In this document: positions 17,424 to 25,130 of the stretch, in pieces | Layout: the number at the start of each line of letters is the position of its first letter | How positions within the stretch are numbered: position 1 is the stretch's first letter | Source: Beijerinckiaceae bacterium | GTDB lineage: Bacteria; Pseudomonadota; Alphaproteobacteria; Rhizobiales; Beijerinckiaceae | DNA length: 64,000 nt | NCBI GenBank assembly: GCA_019745195.1 | Contig: JAIETL010000004.1 | Span: 104,732-168,731, forward strand | Direction: 5' to 3' | Made by a program: the position numbers and the translations under genes | The notes under the pieces: generated by a model | Told to the model about the DNA's origin: nothing | Database searches by the model: none | What the model saw: the letters and a program-made list of their open reading frames with translations, nothing else

Positions 17424-19211
17424 ATGGTCTCGAACAGTCTCGCCCGGGCCCGCAAGCGCGATGCGGCGAAGCTCACGCAGGGTCTGCGCGGCATCGTCAT
17501 CTATCTCGTCGCGATCTCGTGCCTGATCAACGTGCTGGCCCTGACCGGCTCGCTCTACATGATGCAGGTCTATGACCGCGCGCTCAGCAGCGGCAGCGTC
17601 CAGACCCTCATCGCCTTGTCCGTCATCGCGCTGGTGCTCTTCCTGTTCCAGGGCGGGTTCGATGCCGTGCGCTCGCGCATCCTGCTCCGGATCGGCGCGC
17701 GGTTCGACCGGGACATCGCGCCGACGGCCCATCGCGTGGCGATCGACATGCCGCGCTTCGGCTTCTCGACGACGGAGGCGATCGAGCGCGGCCGCGACGT
17801 CGATACGGTGCGCGGTTTCCTCGCCGGACAGGGGCCGGGCGCGCTGTTCGACATGCCGTGGATCCCGATCTATCTCGCCTTCATCTATCTGCTGCACCCG
17901 TGGCTGGGCGCGCTGACGCTGGCCGGCGCCGTCGTCCTGACCTTGCTGACGATCGCCAGCGAGGTCTTCGCGCGCCGGATCTCGACCGAGGCCCGGCAAT
18001 CGGCGATCGGCCGCAGCCTGATCGCCGAGTCGAACGCCCGCAACGCCGAGGTGCTCAAGGCGATGGGCTTCGCCGGGCGCGCGACGCGCCGCTTCGCCGA
18101 GGCCAACGAGGTCCATCTCGAGATGCAGTCGCGCGCCAGCGACCTCGTCGGCTCCTTCGGGGCCTTCTCCAAGGTCCTGCGGATGATCCTGCAATCGGCC
18201 GTGCTCGGGCTCGGCGCGTTCCTGACCATCAAGGGCGAGCTCTCCGCCGGGGCGATCATCGCGGCCTCGGTGTCCTCGTCGCGCGCGCTTGCGCCCGTCG
18301 ACCAGGCGATCGCCAACTGGCGGCCCTTCGTCGCCGCGCGCCAGGCCTTCGCGCGGCTGCGCGAGACCGTGGTGGCGCTCAGCCAGGCGGTGGAGCCCAT
18401 GCCCCTGCCTGCGCCCCATCGCCATCTCAAGGTCGATCGCATCACCGTCTCTGCGCCCGGCTCCGGGCAGGTGCTGCTCTCCGACGTCAGCTTCGAGGTC
18501 ATGGCCGGCAAGGCGGTCGGGATCATCGGGCCCAGCGGCGGCGGCAAGACCACGCTGGTGCGCGCGCTGACCGGGATCTGGCCGTGCCTGCGCGGCTCCG
18601 TGCGGCTCGACGGGGCCGAACTCGAGCAATGGCCCGAGGAGGATCTCGGCCGCGCGGTGGGCTATCTGCCCCAGGAGGTCGGGCTGCTCGACGCGACGGT
18701 GGAGGAGAACATCTCCCGCCTCGCCGAATACGAGGATTCCCGGGGCATCATCGCGGCGGCGGAAGCCGCCGGCATCCACGACCTGATCGTCAGGCTGCCG
18801 GCCGGGTACCGCACGCCGCTCGGCCCCCAGGGCGCGGCGATCTCGGCTGGCCAGCGCCAGCGGATCGGGCTGGCGCGCGCGCTCTACGGCAACCCCTTTC
18901 TCGTCGTCATGGACGAGCCCAACTCCAATCTCGACGGCGAGGGCGAGGCGGCGCTGACGAAGGCGATCGAGCAGCTCAAGGCGCGCGGCGCGATCGTCAT
19001 CATCGTCGCCCATCGCCCGAGCGCGCTCGCCGCCGTCGATTATGTGGCGGTGATCCAGGCCGGCAAGCTCGCCGGTTTCGGGCCGAAGGACCAGATCATC
19101 AAGCCCTCCTCGGGAGCGGCCGTGCAACCCGAACCGGTCAAGCCGATGCCCGGCCTCCCCAAGGCCTCGCCCTTCGGCTCGCAGTTCGAAGCTGAACGGG
19201 TGTCGGCATGA
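17424..19211 (+). CDS. type I secretion ABC transporter (permease/ATPase, PrtD/AprD type)
   Basis: This 595-residue protein combines membrane and ATPase parts in the order typical of PrtD exporters, with no N-terminal C39 or C39-like domain. The membrane part (about 25-330) begins with the family segment SLYMMQVYDRAL. The ATPase has Walker A GPSGGGKTTL (Lys375), signature ISAGQRQRIGLARALYG, and Walker B VVMDEPNSNLD (Asp497, Glu498). It would energise one-step export of RTX substrates across both membranes, and the RTX peroxidase upstream and RTX protein downstream are the obvious cargo. Its TGA overlaps the next ATG (ATGA at 19208-19211), showing tight translational coupling. No TolC-like outer-membrane partner is encoded nearby. 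Confidence 0.95.
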   Translation: MVSNSLARARKRDAAKLTQGLRGIVIYLVAISCLINVLALTGSLYMMQVYDRALSSGSVQTLIALSVIALVLFLFQGGFDAVRSRILLRIGARFDRDIAPTAHRVAIDMPRFGFSTTEAIERGRDVDTVRGFLAGQGPGALFDMPWIPIYLAFIYLLHPWLGALTLAGAVVLTLLTIASEVFARRISTEARQSAIGRSLIAESNARNAEVLKAMGFAGRATRRFAEANEVHLEMQSRASDLVGSFGAFSKVLRMILQSAVLGLGAFLTIKGELSAGAIIAASVSSSRALAPVDQAIANWRPFVAARQAFARLRETVVALSQAVEPMPLPAPHRHLKVDRITVSAPGSGQVLLSDVSFEVMAGKAVGIIGPSGGGKTTLVRALTGIWPCLRGSVRLDGAELEQWPEEDLGRAVGYLPQEVGLLDATVEENISRLAEYEDSRGIIAAAEAAGIHDLIVRLPAGYRTPLGPQGAAISAGQRQRIGLARALYGNPFLVVMDEPNSNLDGEGEAALTKAIEQLKARGAIVIIVAHRPSALAAVDYVAVIQAGKLAGFGPKDQIIKPSSGAAVQPEPVKPMPGLPKASPFGSQFEAERVSA

Positions 19212-21895
19212 TCGATGTCAAAGCCGCGCGGCGATCGGCCGATACGCCGCTCTCACCAGCCCAGATCCTCGCCCGCAGCGAGCAGGACGCGCCGCTGCCG
19301 ATGCGCTGGCCGGGTCTGCTCCTCGCCATCATGGCGGCGGCCATCGCCTATGTGCAGGGACTTGCCGGCAAGAGCCAGGCCGCCACGCCGCAGGACGAGG
19401 CGCAGCCCCAGCAGGCGGCCGGCGAGGCGACCGCCGCGGTGGCGGCGGAGGAGGTTCCCGAAGTGGCCAAGCCGCCGGCCGCGGTCGAGCCCGAGGACGA
19501 GACCGGCTCGATCGGCGGCGAGAACCAGCGCGCGATCGGCTCCGGCCAGCCGGGCCCGGCCGTGCCGGGTCTGCCGGACTACATGAACATCGATTCGCCG
19601 GCCTTCGATTTCGAGCAGCTGCCGCTTCCGGTGATCGCGGGCATCAGGCCGCCTCCGGCCTTCGGCGAGGACGCCAGCAACGACAATGGCCGGTTCTTCG
19701 CCAGCGGGACAGCCGGCGTCGCCCTGACGCCGACGGTCAACGCCGCAGCCGCCGGAGGCTCGGGCGGCGTCGGCATCGGCGAGACCTTCATCACGGCCGG
19801 TTTCACGCTGCCGCTGCGCCCGGTCGAGCCGATCGCGCAGCCCGAGCCCGACCTGTCCGATCCGAGGGACGACACCCCCGATCCGCCGGCTCCAGAGCGC
19901 AACCGCGCGCCGCGGGTCGCCGGCGCGCTGCGCCTTGCCGATATCGGGCCCTGCCAGGCCTCGCTGCTGACCGCGCTGATGCTGCTGGCGGGCGCCAGCG
20001 ACGCCGATGGCGACACGCTCACGCCGCGCAACCTCACCGTCTCGCACGGCACGCTGACGCAGACCACCGAGGGCTGGCTCTACCAGCCGCAGGCGGGTTA
20101 CTTCGGGCAGATCACGCTCAGCTACGAGATCAGCGACGGGCAGGCCTTCGTCGCCCAGAGCGCCTCTTTCGACGTGGTCGAGTTCCTCCGGCTGATCGGC
20201 ACGCCGCAGGACGACGTCCTGATCGGCAGCGAATGCCGCGACCATATCGAGGGCCTCGACGGCAACGACGTCATCGAGGGCCGCGGCGGCAGCGACGTCA
20301 TCCTCGCCGGCGCGGGCGACGACGTCATCCATGGCGGGGCCGGCAATGACCGGATCGTCGCCGGCTCCGGCAACGACATCGTCTTCGGCGGGGCCGGCAA
20401 CGACATCATCCATGGCGGGGCCGGCAACGACCAACTCCACGGCGAGGATGGCGACGACGAGATCTATGGCGAGGACGGCGACGACTGGCTCACCGGCGGG
20501 GCGGGCAACGACCGGCTCGACGGCGGCGACGGCAACGACCGGCTCGACGGCGGCGCGGGCGACGACCATCTGATCGGCGGCGCGGGTGACGACGAGATCG
20601 TCGGCGGCGATGGCGACGACGTCATCCTGGCCGGCGACGGCGACGACATCGTCGATGGCGGCGCGGGCGACGACAGCATCGATGGCGGTTCGGGCCGCAA
20701 CACCATCCTGACCGGGTCCGGCAGCAACAGCGTCGTGGCCGGCAATGGTGGCAACGTCGTGATCGGCGGCACAGGCGTCGATACCGTCGCGCTCGGCTCC
20801 GGAGACGACGTGGTGCGCGCCGGCGGCGGCGACGACATCGTCGATGCCGGAGCCGGCAGGAACGCCGTCTTCGGCGAGGATGGCGACGACCGCCTCGTCG
20901 GCGGCGATGGCGACGACGTGCTGGACGGCGGGACGGGGCGCGACGAACTGGTCGGCGGCGCGGGCCAGGACCGGCTCGTCGGCGGCGACGGCGACGACCT
21001 GATGGATGGCGGAACCGGGCATGACGTCGTCGTGGCCGGAGCCGGGCAGGACACCGTCATGGCAGGAGACGGCGACGACGACGTCGATGCCGGCGATGGA
21101 AACGACGTCGTGCTGGCGGGAGCCGGCAATGACCGCGTCGAGGGAGGGGCCGGCAACGACATCCTCCTCGGCGAGGCGGGCGACGACTGCATCGAGGGTG
21201 GCGAGGGTCACGACAGGTTGATGGGCGGGGCCGGCCAGGACGAGTTGCACGGCGGGGCCGGCGACGATCATCTGGCGGGCGGCGAAGGGCGCGACAAGGT
21301 CCATGGCGGCAGCGGCGACGACACGGTCATCGTCGATGCCGACTGCGCCGACGACGTCTATGCCGGCGGCTCAGGGACCGACACGCTCGACCTGAGCGCG
21401 CTCAGGACCGGGACGGTGGTCGATCTGGTCAAGGGCGAGATCAAGAGCGCCGAGGCCGGCAAGGACAAGATCGGCAGCTTCGAGGTCGTCATCGGCGGCT
21501 CCGGCGACGACACCTTCGTGATCGGCAACAGCGCGACCACGGTGAGCGGCGGCTCCGGCGAGGACAAGTTCAAGTTCGAGCTCGACGGGCACGACGCCGA
21601 GGAGGACGCCGAGGAACTGATCCACAGGATCCTCGATCTCGAGGTCGGGGACCGGATCATCGTCAGCCAGTACACGATCCGTCAGGACGACGACCGCGAC
21701 GATGACGGCCATGGCGGTCAGGACGACTTCGCGCGCATCTATGGCGACGATGGCGACGACCGCCCGTTCCGCTTCCGCATCGAGAAGGTCGGCGAAACCG
21801 AATCGACCTTCATCGACGTGCTGATCGAGAACGAGGGCGAGAAGGACTTCTCGATCGAGGTCAGCGGCAATCACCGCTTCTATTACTACAGCTAG
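19208..21895 (+). CDS. RTX calcium-binding protein with N-terminal membrane segment
   Basis: This 895-residue protein is encoded between the exporter and adaptor genes. Residues about 33-53 (WPGLLLAIMAAAIAYVQGLAG) form one hydrophobic segment after a short cytoplasmic tail. A Pro/Glu/Ala-rich region (about 55-240) and a cadherin-like or Ig-like tandem domain (about 240-325, with SDADGDTLTPRNLTVSHG and YEISDGQAF) follow. Roughly forty RTX nonapeptides occupy about 332-707, and a Lys/Asp-rich C-terminal domain ends in an aromatic tail (RFYYYS). An N-terminal transmembrane anchor is unusual for a type I substrate. The protein may stay attached to the inner membrane as a calcium-responsive part of the exporter, or it may be a secreted or retained surface protein. 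I do not know a named family for the full architecture. Confidence 0.85.
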   Translation: MIDVKAARRSADTPLSPAQILARSEQDAPLPMRWPGLLLAIMAAAIAYVQGLAGKSQAATPQDEAQPQQAAGEATAAVAAEEVPEVAKPPAAVEPEDETGSIGGENQRAIGSGQPGPAVPGLPDYMNIDSPAFDFEQLPLPVIAGIRPPPAFGEDASNDNGRFFASGTAGVALTPTVNAAAAGGSGGVGIGETFITAGFTLPLRPVEPIAQPEPDLSDPRDDTPDPPAPERNRAPRVAGALRLADIGPCQASLLTALMLLAGASDADGDTLTPRNLTVSHGTLTQTTEGWLYQPQAGYFGQITLSYEISDGQAFVAQSASFDVVEFLRLIGTPQDDVLIGSECRDHIEGLDGNDVIEGRGGSDVILAGAGDDVIHGGAGNDRIVAGSGNDIVFGGAGNDIIHGGAGNDQLHGEDGDDEIYGEDGDDWLTGGAGNDRLDGGDGNDRLDGGAGDDHLIGGAGDDEIVGGDGDDVILAGDGDDIVDGGAGDDSIDGGSGRNTILTGSGSNSVVAGNGGNVVIGGTGVDTVALGSGDDVVRAGGGDDIVDAGAGRNAVFGEDGDDRLVGGDGDDVLDGGTGRDELVGGAGQDRLVGGDGDDLMDGGTGHDVVVAGAGQDTVMAGDGDDDVDAGDGNDVVLAGAGNDRVEGGAGNDILLGEAGDDCIEGGEGHDRLMGGAGQDELHGGAGDDHLAGGEGRDKVHGGSGDDTVIVDADCADDVYAGGSGTDTLDLSALRTGTVVDLVKGEIKSAEAGKDKIGSFEVVIGGSGDDTFVIGNSATTVSGGSGEDKFKFELDGHDAEEDAEELIHRILDLEVGDRIIVSQYTIRQDDDRDDDGHGGQDDFARIYGDDGDDRPFRFRIEKVGETESTFIDVLIENEGEKDFSIEVSGNHRFYYYS
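20205..21330 (+). repeat. long continuous RTX nonapeptide array
   Basis: About forty consecutive 27-base units encode GGxGxDxUx-type nonapeptides (for instance GGAGNDRIV, GGDGNDRLD, GGAGDDHLI). The array is more regular than any block in the upstream peroxidase. The repeated GGCGACGAC-type DNA is a likely site of expansion or contraction. Confidence 0.92.
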
Positions 21896-21915
21896 CCGTC
21901 ACAGCGGAGCGAGCC

Positions 21916-23262
21916 ATGAACGCCCACAACTTCGACCGCACGCTCTTCGAGAGCGCGGCGGCCATCGCGAAACCGCCCGTGAAGAGCTTCTCGCTGCGCG
22001 GTCATGTCGTCTTCGGCGCGATCCTCGCGCTCGGCCTCGTTATGGGTTGCGGCGGCTGGGCCGCGACCGCCAGGCTCGCGGGAGCGGTCATCGCCCAGGG
22101 CTCGGTCAAGGTCGACCAGAACCTCAAGGAGGTGCAGCACCGCGACGGCGGAACCGTTCAGGCCATCGCCATCCGCCAGGGCGAGATGGTCGACGAGGGC
22201 CAGGTCCTGTTCCGCCTCGACGACGTGCAGATCAAGACCGAGCTTTCGATCATCCGGTCGCAACTGGCCGAGTTCCTCGGCCGCAGGGCCCGCCTCGTCG
22301 CCGAGCGGGATGGCCGCGACACGATGCTGGATCCGCCGGGCCTCGGCGATCTCAGCGACGAGGCCGACAAGATCATGGCGGGCGAGCGCCGCCTGTTCGA
22401 CGGCAACCGCCAGAACCGCACCAGCCGCCGGGAGCTGCTCGAAATCACCATCGTCCAGTCGGGCGAGGAGGTCAAAGGTCTCGAATCCCGCTTCGCGGCC
22501 AAGAAAGAAGAACTGCGGCTCGTCGAGAGCGAGCGCGAAAAATATCTGAGTCTGTTCCAGAAGGGCTTTGTCGACGGCGTCAAGGTCTTCAACATCAACC
22601 GCGAATGGGCGCGGCTGCTGGGCGAGCGCGGCGAGATCGAGACCATGATCGCCCGGGCCAGGCTCAGGGTCAACGAAGCGCGCCTCCAGATCATCGCCAT
22701 CGACGAGACCGCCCGCACCGAGGCCCAGCGCGAACTCACCACGGTCGAGGCCAAGGTCGCCGAACTCTCCGACCGGCGCTTCGCCTCCGAGGACCGGCTG
22801 GCGCGCTCGGTGATCCGCTCGCCCGTCGCGGGCACCGTCAACGAACTCAGCGTCTTCACCGTCGGGGGCGTGATCACACCCGCGGCGCGTCTGGCCACGA
22901 TCGTGCCGCGCACCGCGAGCCTCCTGGTCGAGGTCAAGGTGGCCCCGGCCGACATCGACCAGGTCCGCGAGGGCCAGGCGGCGCGGCTGCGCTTTGCCGC
23001 CTTCGCGCGCAACACCACCCCAGAGATCCCCGGCCGCGTCCGCCACGTCTCGCCTGCTACGTCCAAGGACCCCCAGACCGGCGCGCCGTTCTACATGGCC
23101 GAGGTCGAGATCACGCGCGATCAAGCCGCAGGCCTCGAGGGCAAGACGCTTGTCCCCGGGATGCCTGTCGAAGTCCTGATCACCACGGAAGAACGTACAG
23201 CCCTCTCATACCTCGTTAAACCAGTTCTCGACCACGCCCATCGCGTTTTCAGGGAGAGGTGA
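21916..23262 (+). CDS. HlyD-family periplasmic adaptor of type I secretion
   Basis: At 448 residues this is the usual length for PrtE/HlyD membrane-fusion proteins. A cytoplasmic tail is followed by one membrane segment (about 33-52, GAILALGLVMGCGGWAATAR). Then come the biotinyl-lipoyl-like half motif (VQHRDGGTVQAIAIRQGEMVDEGQ region, about 73-100), a long alpha-helical hairpin (about 110-285), and the second lipoyl and beta-barrel part containing RSPVAGTVNELSV (near 300) and VPGMPVEVLI near the end. It would link the PrtD-like ATPase to an outer-membrane TolC channel. It starts 20 bases after the RTX gene with a GGAGCGAG site, completing the exporter operon. Confidence 0.94.
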   Translation: MNAHNFDRTLFESAAAIAKPPVKSFSLRGHVVFGAILALGLVMGCGGWAATARLAGAVIAQGSVKVDQNLKEVQHRDGGTVQAIAIRQGEMVDEGQVLFRLDDVQIKTELSIIRSQLAEFLGRRARLVAERDGRDTMLDPPGLGDLSDEADKIMAGERRLFDGNRQNRTSRRELLEITIVQSGEEVKGLESRFAAKKEELRLVESEREKYLSLFQKGFVDGVKVFNINREWARLLGERGEIETMIARARLRVNEARLQIIAIDETARTEAQRELTTVEAKVAELSDRRFASEDRLARSVIRSPVAGTVNELSVFTVGGVITPAARLATIVPRTASLLVEVKVAPADIDQVREGQAARLRFAAFARNTTPEIPGRVRHVSPATSKDPQTGAPFYMAEVEITRDQAAGLEGKTLVPGMPVEVLITTEERTALSYLVKPVLDHAHRVFRER

Positions 23263-23651
23263 GACGGCTGCGGATTGTCTGCTTGATGTCAGCGCATCAC
23301 TGTCGGCAGTTGTGAAAGGTTTCGGATGCCGGCCCGTGCGGGCGGGTATTGACCGGGCTGAGGGCCGGGGTCCGAAAGCCTGCAGGGGAGGAAGCCGCGG
23401 CCCGGGGCGGTGCGCTATGGGGATTTCGCGGCGCGTCCTGGCCGGCGGGATCGAGCGAGGCGCGCGACGGTGGCGCAATGCTCCGACCGGGATGCCTGGA
23501 AGCCTGAAGTTTGCTGCGCATGGGAGGGAACCGGGATCGCCGCCATGTCTATTTCCGCCGCCATGTCCATTTCCGCCATCGGGGCGAACATGGCCTGCTG
23601 CCTGTTTCGTGGACACCGAGATTGGGTGTTTCATGAGGCCGGGGGTGGCGT
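23263..23651. other. 389-base non-coding gap between the HlyD gene and IS remnant
   Basis: No convincing gene is seen here. Open frames on both strands lack ribosome sites and any recognisable protein. The right third holds an 18-bp tandem duplication (23541-23576) and probably the left end of the IS3-type element, within about 23595-23650. The stretch looks like a scar region where mobile elements have inserted. Confidence 0.6.
23541..23576. repeat. tandem 18-bp repeat (two copies, one mismatch)
   Basis: CGCCATGTCTATTTCCGC (23541-23558) is followed directly by CGCCATGTCCATTTCCGC (23559-23576). Multiple short repeats of this kind occur at transposon ends such as those of the IS21 family, so this may be a leftover terminus. 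No transposase of that family is present, and the assignment is a guess. Confidence 0.6.
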
Positions 23652-23942
23652 ATGCAGCGACGACGGTTTGCGCGTGAGTTCAAGATCGAGGCAGTTCGCC
23701 TGATCAGGGATGGCGGGGTGAGCGTGGCGCAGGCGGCTCGGGACTTGGATGTCCACGAGAACGTGCTGCGCAAATGGGTGAAGGAGTTTGCGGCCGATCC
23801 GGCGCAGGCCTTTCCCGTGCAGGGTCAGTTGAAGCCCGAGCAACTCGAGGTCGAGCGGCTGCGGCGTGAGGTGGCCAAGCTCAAGGCGGAGCGCGACATT
23901 CCAAAAAAGGCCGCAGCCTACTTCGCGAGGGAAGCGCTATGA
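23652..23942 (+). CDS. IS3-family transposase OrfA
   Basis: This 96-residue helix-turn-helix protein of the IS3 OrfA (HTH_8) type starts RRRFAREFKIEAVRLIRDGG and continues with VAQAARDLDVHENVLRKWVKEF. A leucine-rich coiled segment, EQLEVERLRREVAKLKAERDI, is near the end. This part binds the IS ends. It appears full length, but with the downstream catalytic gene truncated it cannot drive transposition by itself. Closely related copies elsewhere in the genome would be expected. Confidence 0.85.
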   Translation: MQRRRFAREFKIEAVRLIRDGGVSVAQAARDLDVHENVLRKWVKEFAADPAQAFPVQGQLKPEQLEVERLRREVAKLKAERDIPKKAAAYFAREAL

Positions 23943-24260
23943 GGTTCGCTTTCTTCGCGAGGCACCGTTCGATCTGGCCGGTGGCATGGCTTTGCGACTC
24001 GCTGGATGTCTCTCGTTCCGGGTTCCATGCCTGGCTGACCCGGTCACCGAGCGAGCGCTCCGTGAACGACGAGGTGGTTGGCGCCGAGGTTTGTGCGAGC
24101 TTCAAGGCCAGCGACCGAACCTATGGCGCTCGCCGTGTCCGGCGCGATGTCCTGGCTGACGGCGTCTCCTGCGGCTTGCACAGGATCGAGCGCCTGATGC
24201 GTTTGCAGGCCCTGCGAGCGCGTCCCAGACGGCGTGGCTTGCCGACGGATGAGGGCGCAC
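23939..24260 (+). pseudogene. IS3-family transposase OrfB, N-terminal fragment
   Basis: About 107 residues of OrfB remain: the N-terminal HTH_21-like region with DSLDVSRSGFHAWLTR, an RTYGARRVRRDVL segment and the linker RPRRRGLPTDEG. In intact members the rve/DDE integrase core follows that linker. Here the open frame continues to 24436 through unrelated sequence that is really kinase coding DNA in another frame, so the fusion product is not meaningful. Confidence 0.82.
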
Positions 24261-25123
24261 GGCTCGACCGATGGCGAGGCGTGGAACGGCATGGTCCATC
24301 CCGACGACCAGGAGCGCGCCTGGGCGCGCTGGCGCCACAGCCTGGCGACGGGCGAGCCCTACGAAATCGAGTACCGCCTGCGCCACCGCTCGGGGGCGTA
24401 TCGCTGGACGCTCGGCCGCGCCCAGCCGGTGCGTGACCCAGACGGCCGCATCGTCCGCTGGATCGGCACCTGCACCGATATCGACGAGGCCAGGCGCACG
24501 GCCGAGCAGAAGGACCTGCTCGGCCGCGAGCTCAGCCACCGCATCCAGAACATCTTCGCCGTCGTCTCGGGGCTGATCGCGCTGTCGGCCCGGCAGCATC
24601 CCGAGGCGAAGGGTTTCGCCGCCGATCTGCGCGAACGCATCGCGGCGCTGGGGCGCGCGCACGAACTGGTGCGGCCCAACACCGAGGAGGGCAGCCTGTT
24701 CCCGGGCGCGCCACCTTGCGCGCGATGATGACGGATCTGTTCGCGCCCTACCTCGCTTTCGACGCCGGCGGGATCGCGATCGAGGGCCATGATGTCGAGA
24801 TCGACGACTGCGGCGCAACGCCGCTTGCCCTGCTCTTCCACGAACTGGCGACCAATGCGGTGAAATACGGCGCGCTCTCGTCGCTGGCGGGAAGGGTGAC
24901 GATCTCGATCCAACGCGCCGAGAGCGGCGTTCTCGTGGTCTGGCGCGAAACGGGCGGCCCGATCATCGCCGAGCCGCCGGCAAAGACCGGATTCGGCACC
25001 AGGCTGGCCGAGATCAGCGTCGTCCAGCAGCTCGGCGGGCGGCTGCACAAGGCTTGGGACCGTGACGGCCTCGTCGTCACCATCTCGCTCGATCAGGAGC
25101 GGCTGGCGCGGCCGGAGAGCTAA
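24261..25123 (+). pseudogene. HWE-family histidine kinase, 5'-truncated and frameshifted
   Basis: The first frame (to about 24715) encodes the end of a PAS_3-type domain (VHPDDQERAW, HRSGAYRWTLGRA, VRDPDGRIVRWIGTCTDI) and the HWE phospho-acceptor helix ELSHRIQNIFAVVSGL. The frame then fails near 24700-24720. The ATPase part continues in a different frame from about 24716, with FHELATNAVKYGALS and the WRE motif (VVWRETGGP) that names the family. A net one-base loss (or two-base gain) explains the shift. The N-terminal sensory part was lost at the junction with the IS remnant. Intact relatives control general stress or light responses in alphaproteobacteria, and this copy should be inactive. 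Confidence 0.85.
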
Positions 25124-25130
25124 GGCGACG

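Larger units (their letters stand above)
23652..24260 (+). mobile_element. truncated IS3-family insertion sequence
   Basis: The remnant contains an intact orfA and the first third of orfB. The orfA stop overlaps the orfB ATG (ATGA at 23939-23942), the usual IS3 layout, where frameshifting can join the two. The catalytic DDE part of orfB and the right inverted repeat are missing. At about 24260 the sequence passes directly into histidine-kinase coding sequence in another frame. The element is therefore dead and was cut by a deletion that also removed the front of the kinase gene. Confidence 0.8.

Noticed and set aside
10572..19127. 2,851-codon open frame antisense to the peroxidase gene
   Set aside because: It mirrors the high-GC codon bias and RTX repeats of the plus-strand gene. 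The translation is a low-complexity VV/DD/AAA mix with no domain, and it crosses a gene boundary.
20205..21330. Simple-sequence or recombination hotspot instead of coding repeat
   Set aside because: The 27-base units translate into canonical RTX nonapeptides in one frame, so coding selection explains the pattern.
23312..23703. Small open frames in the gap after the HlyD gene
   Set aside because: They have no start signals or family resemblance and run through the 18-bp repeat and IS end.
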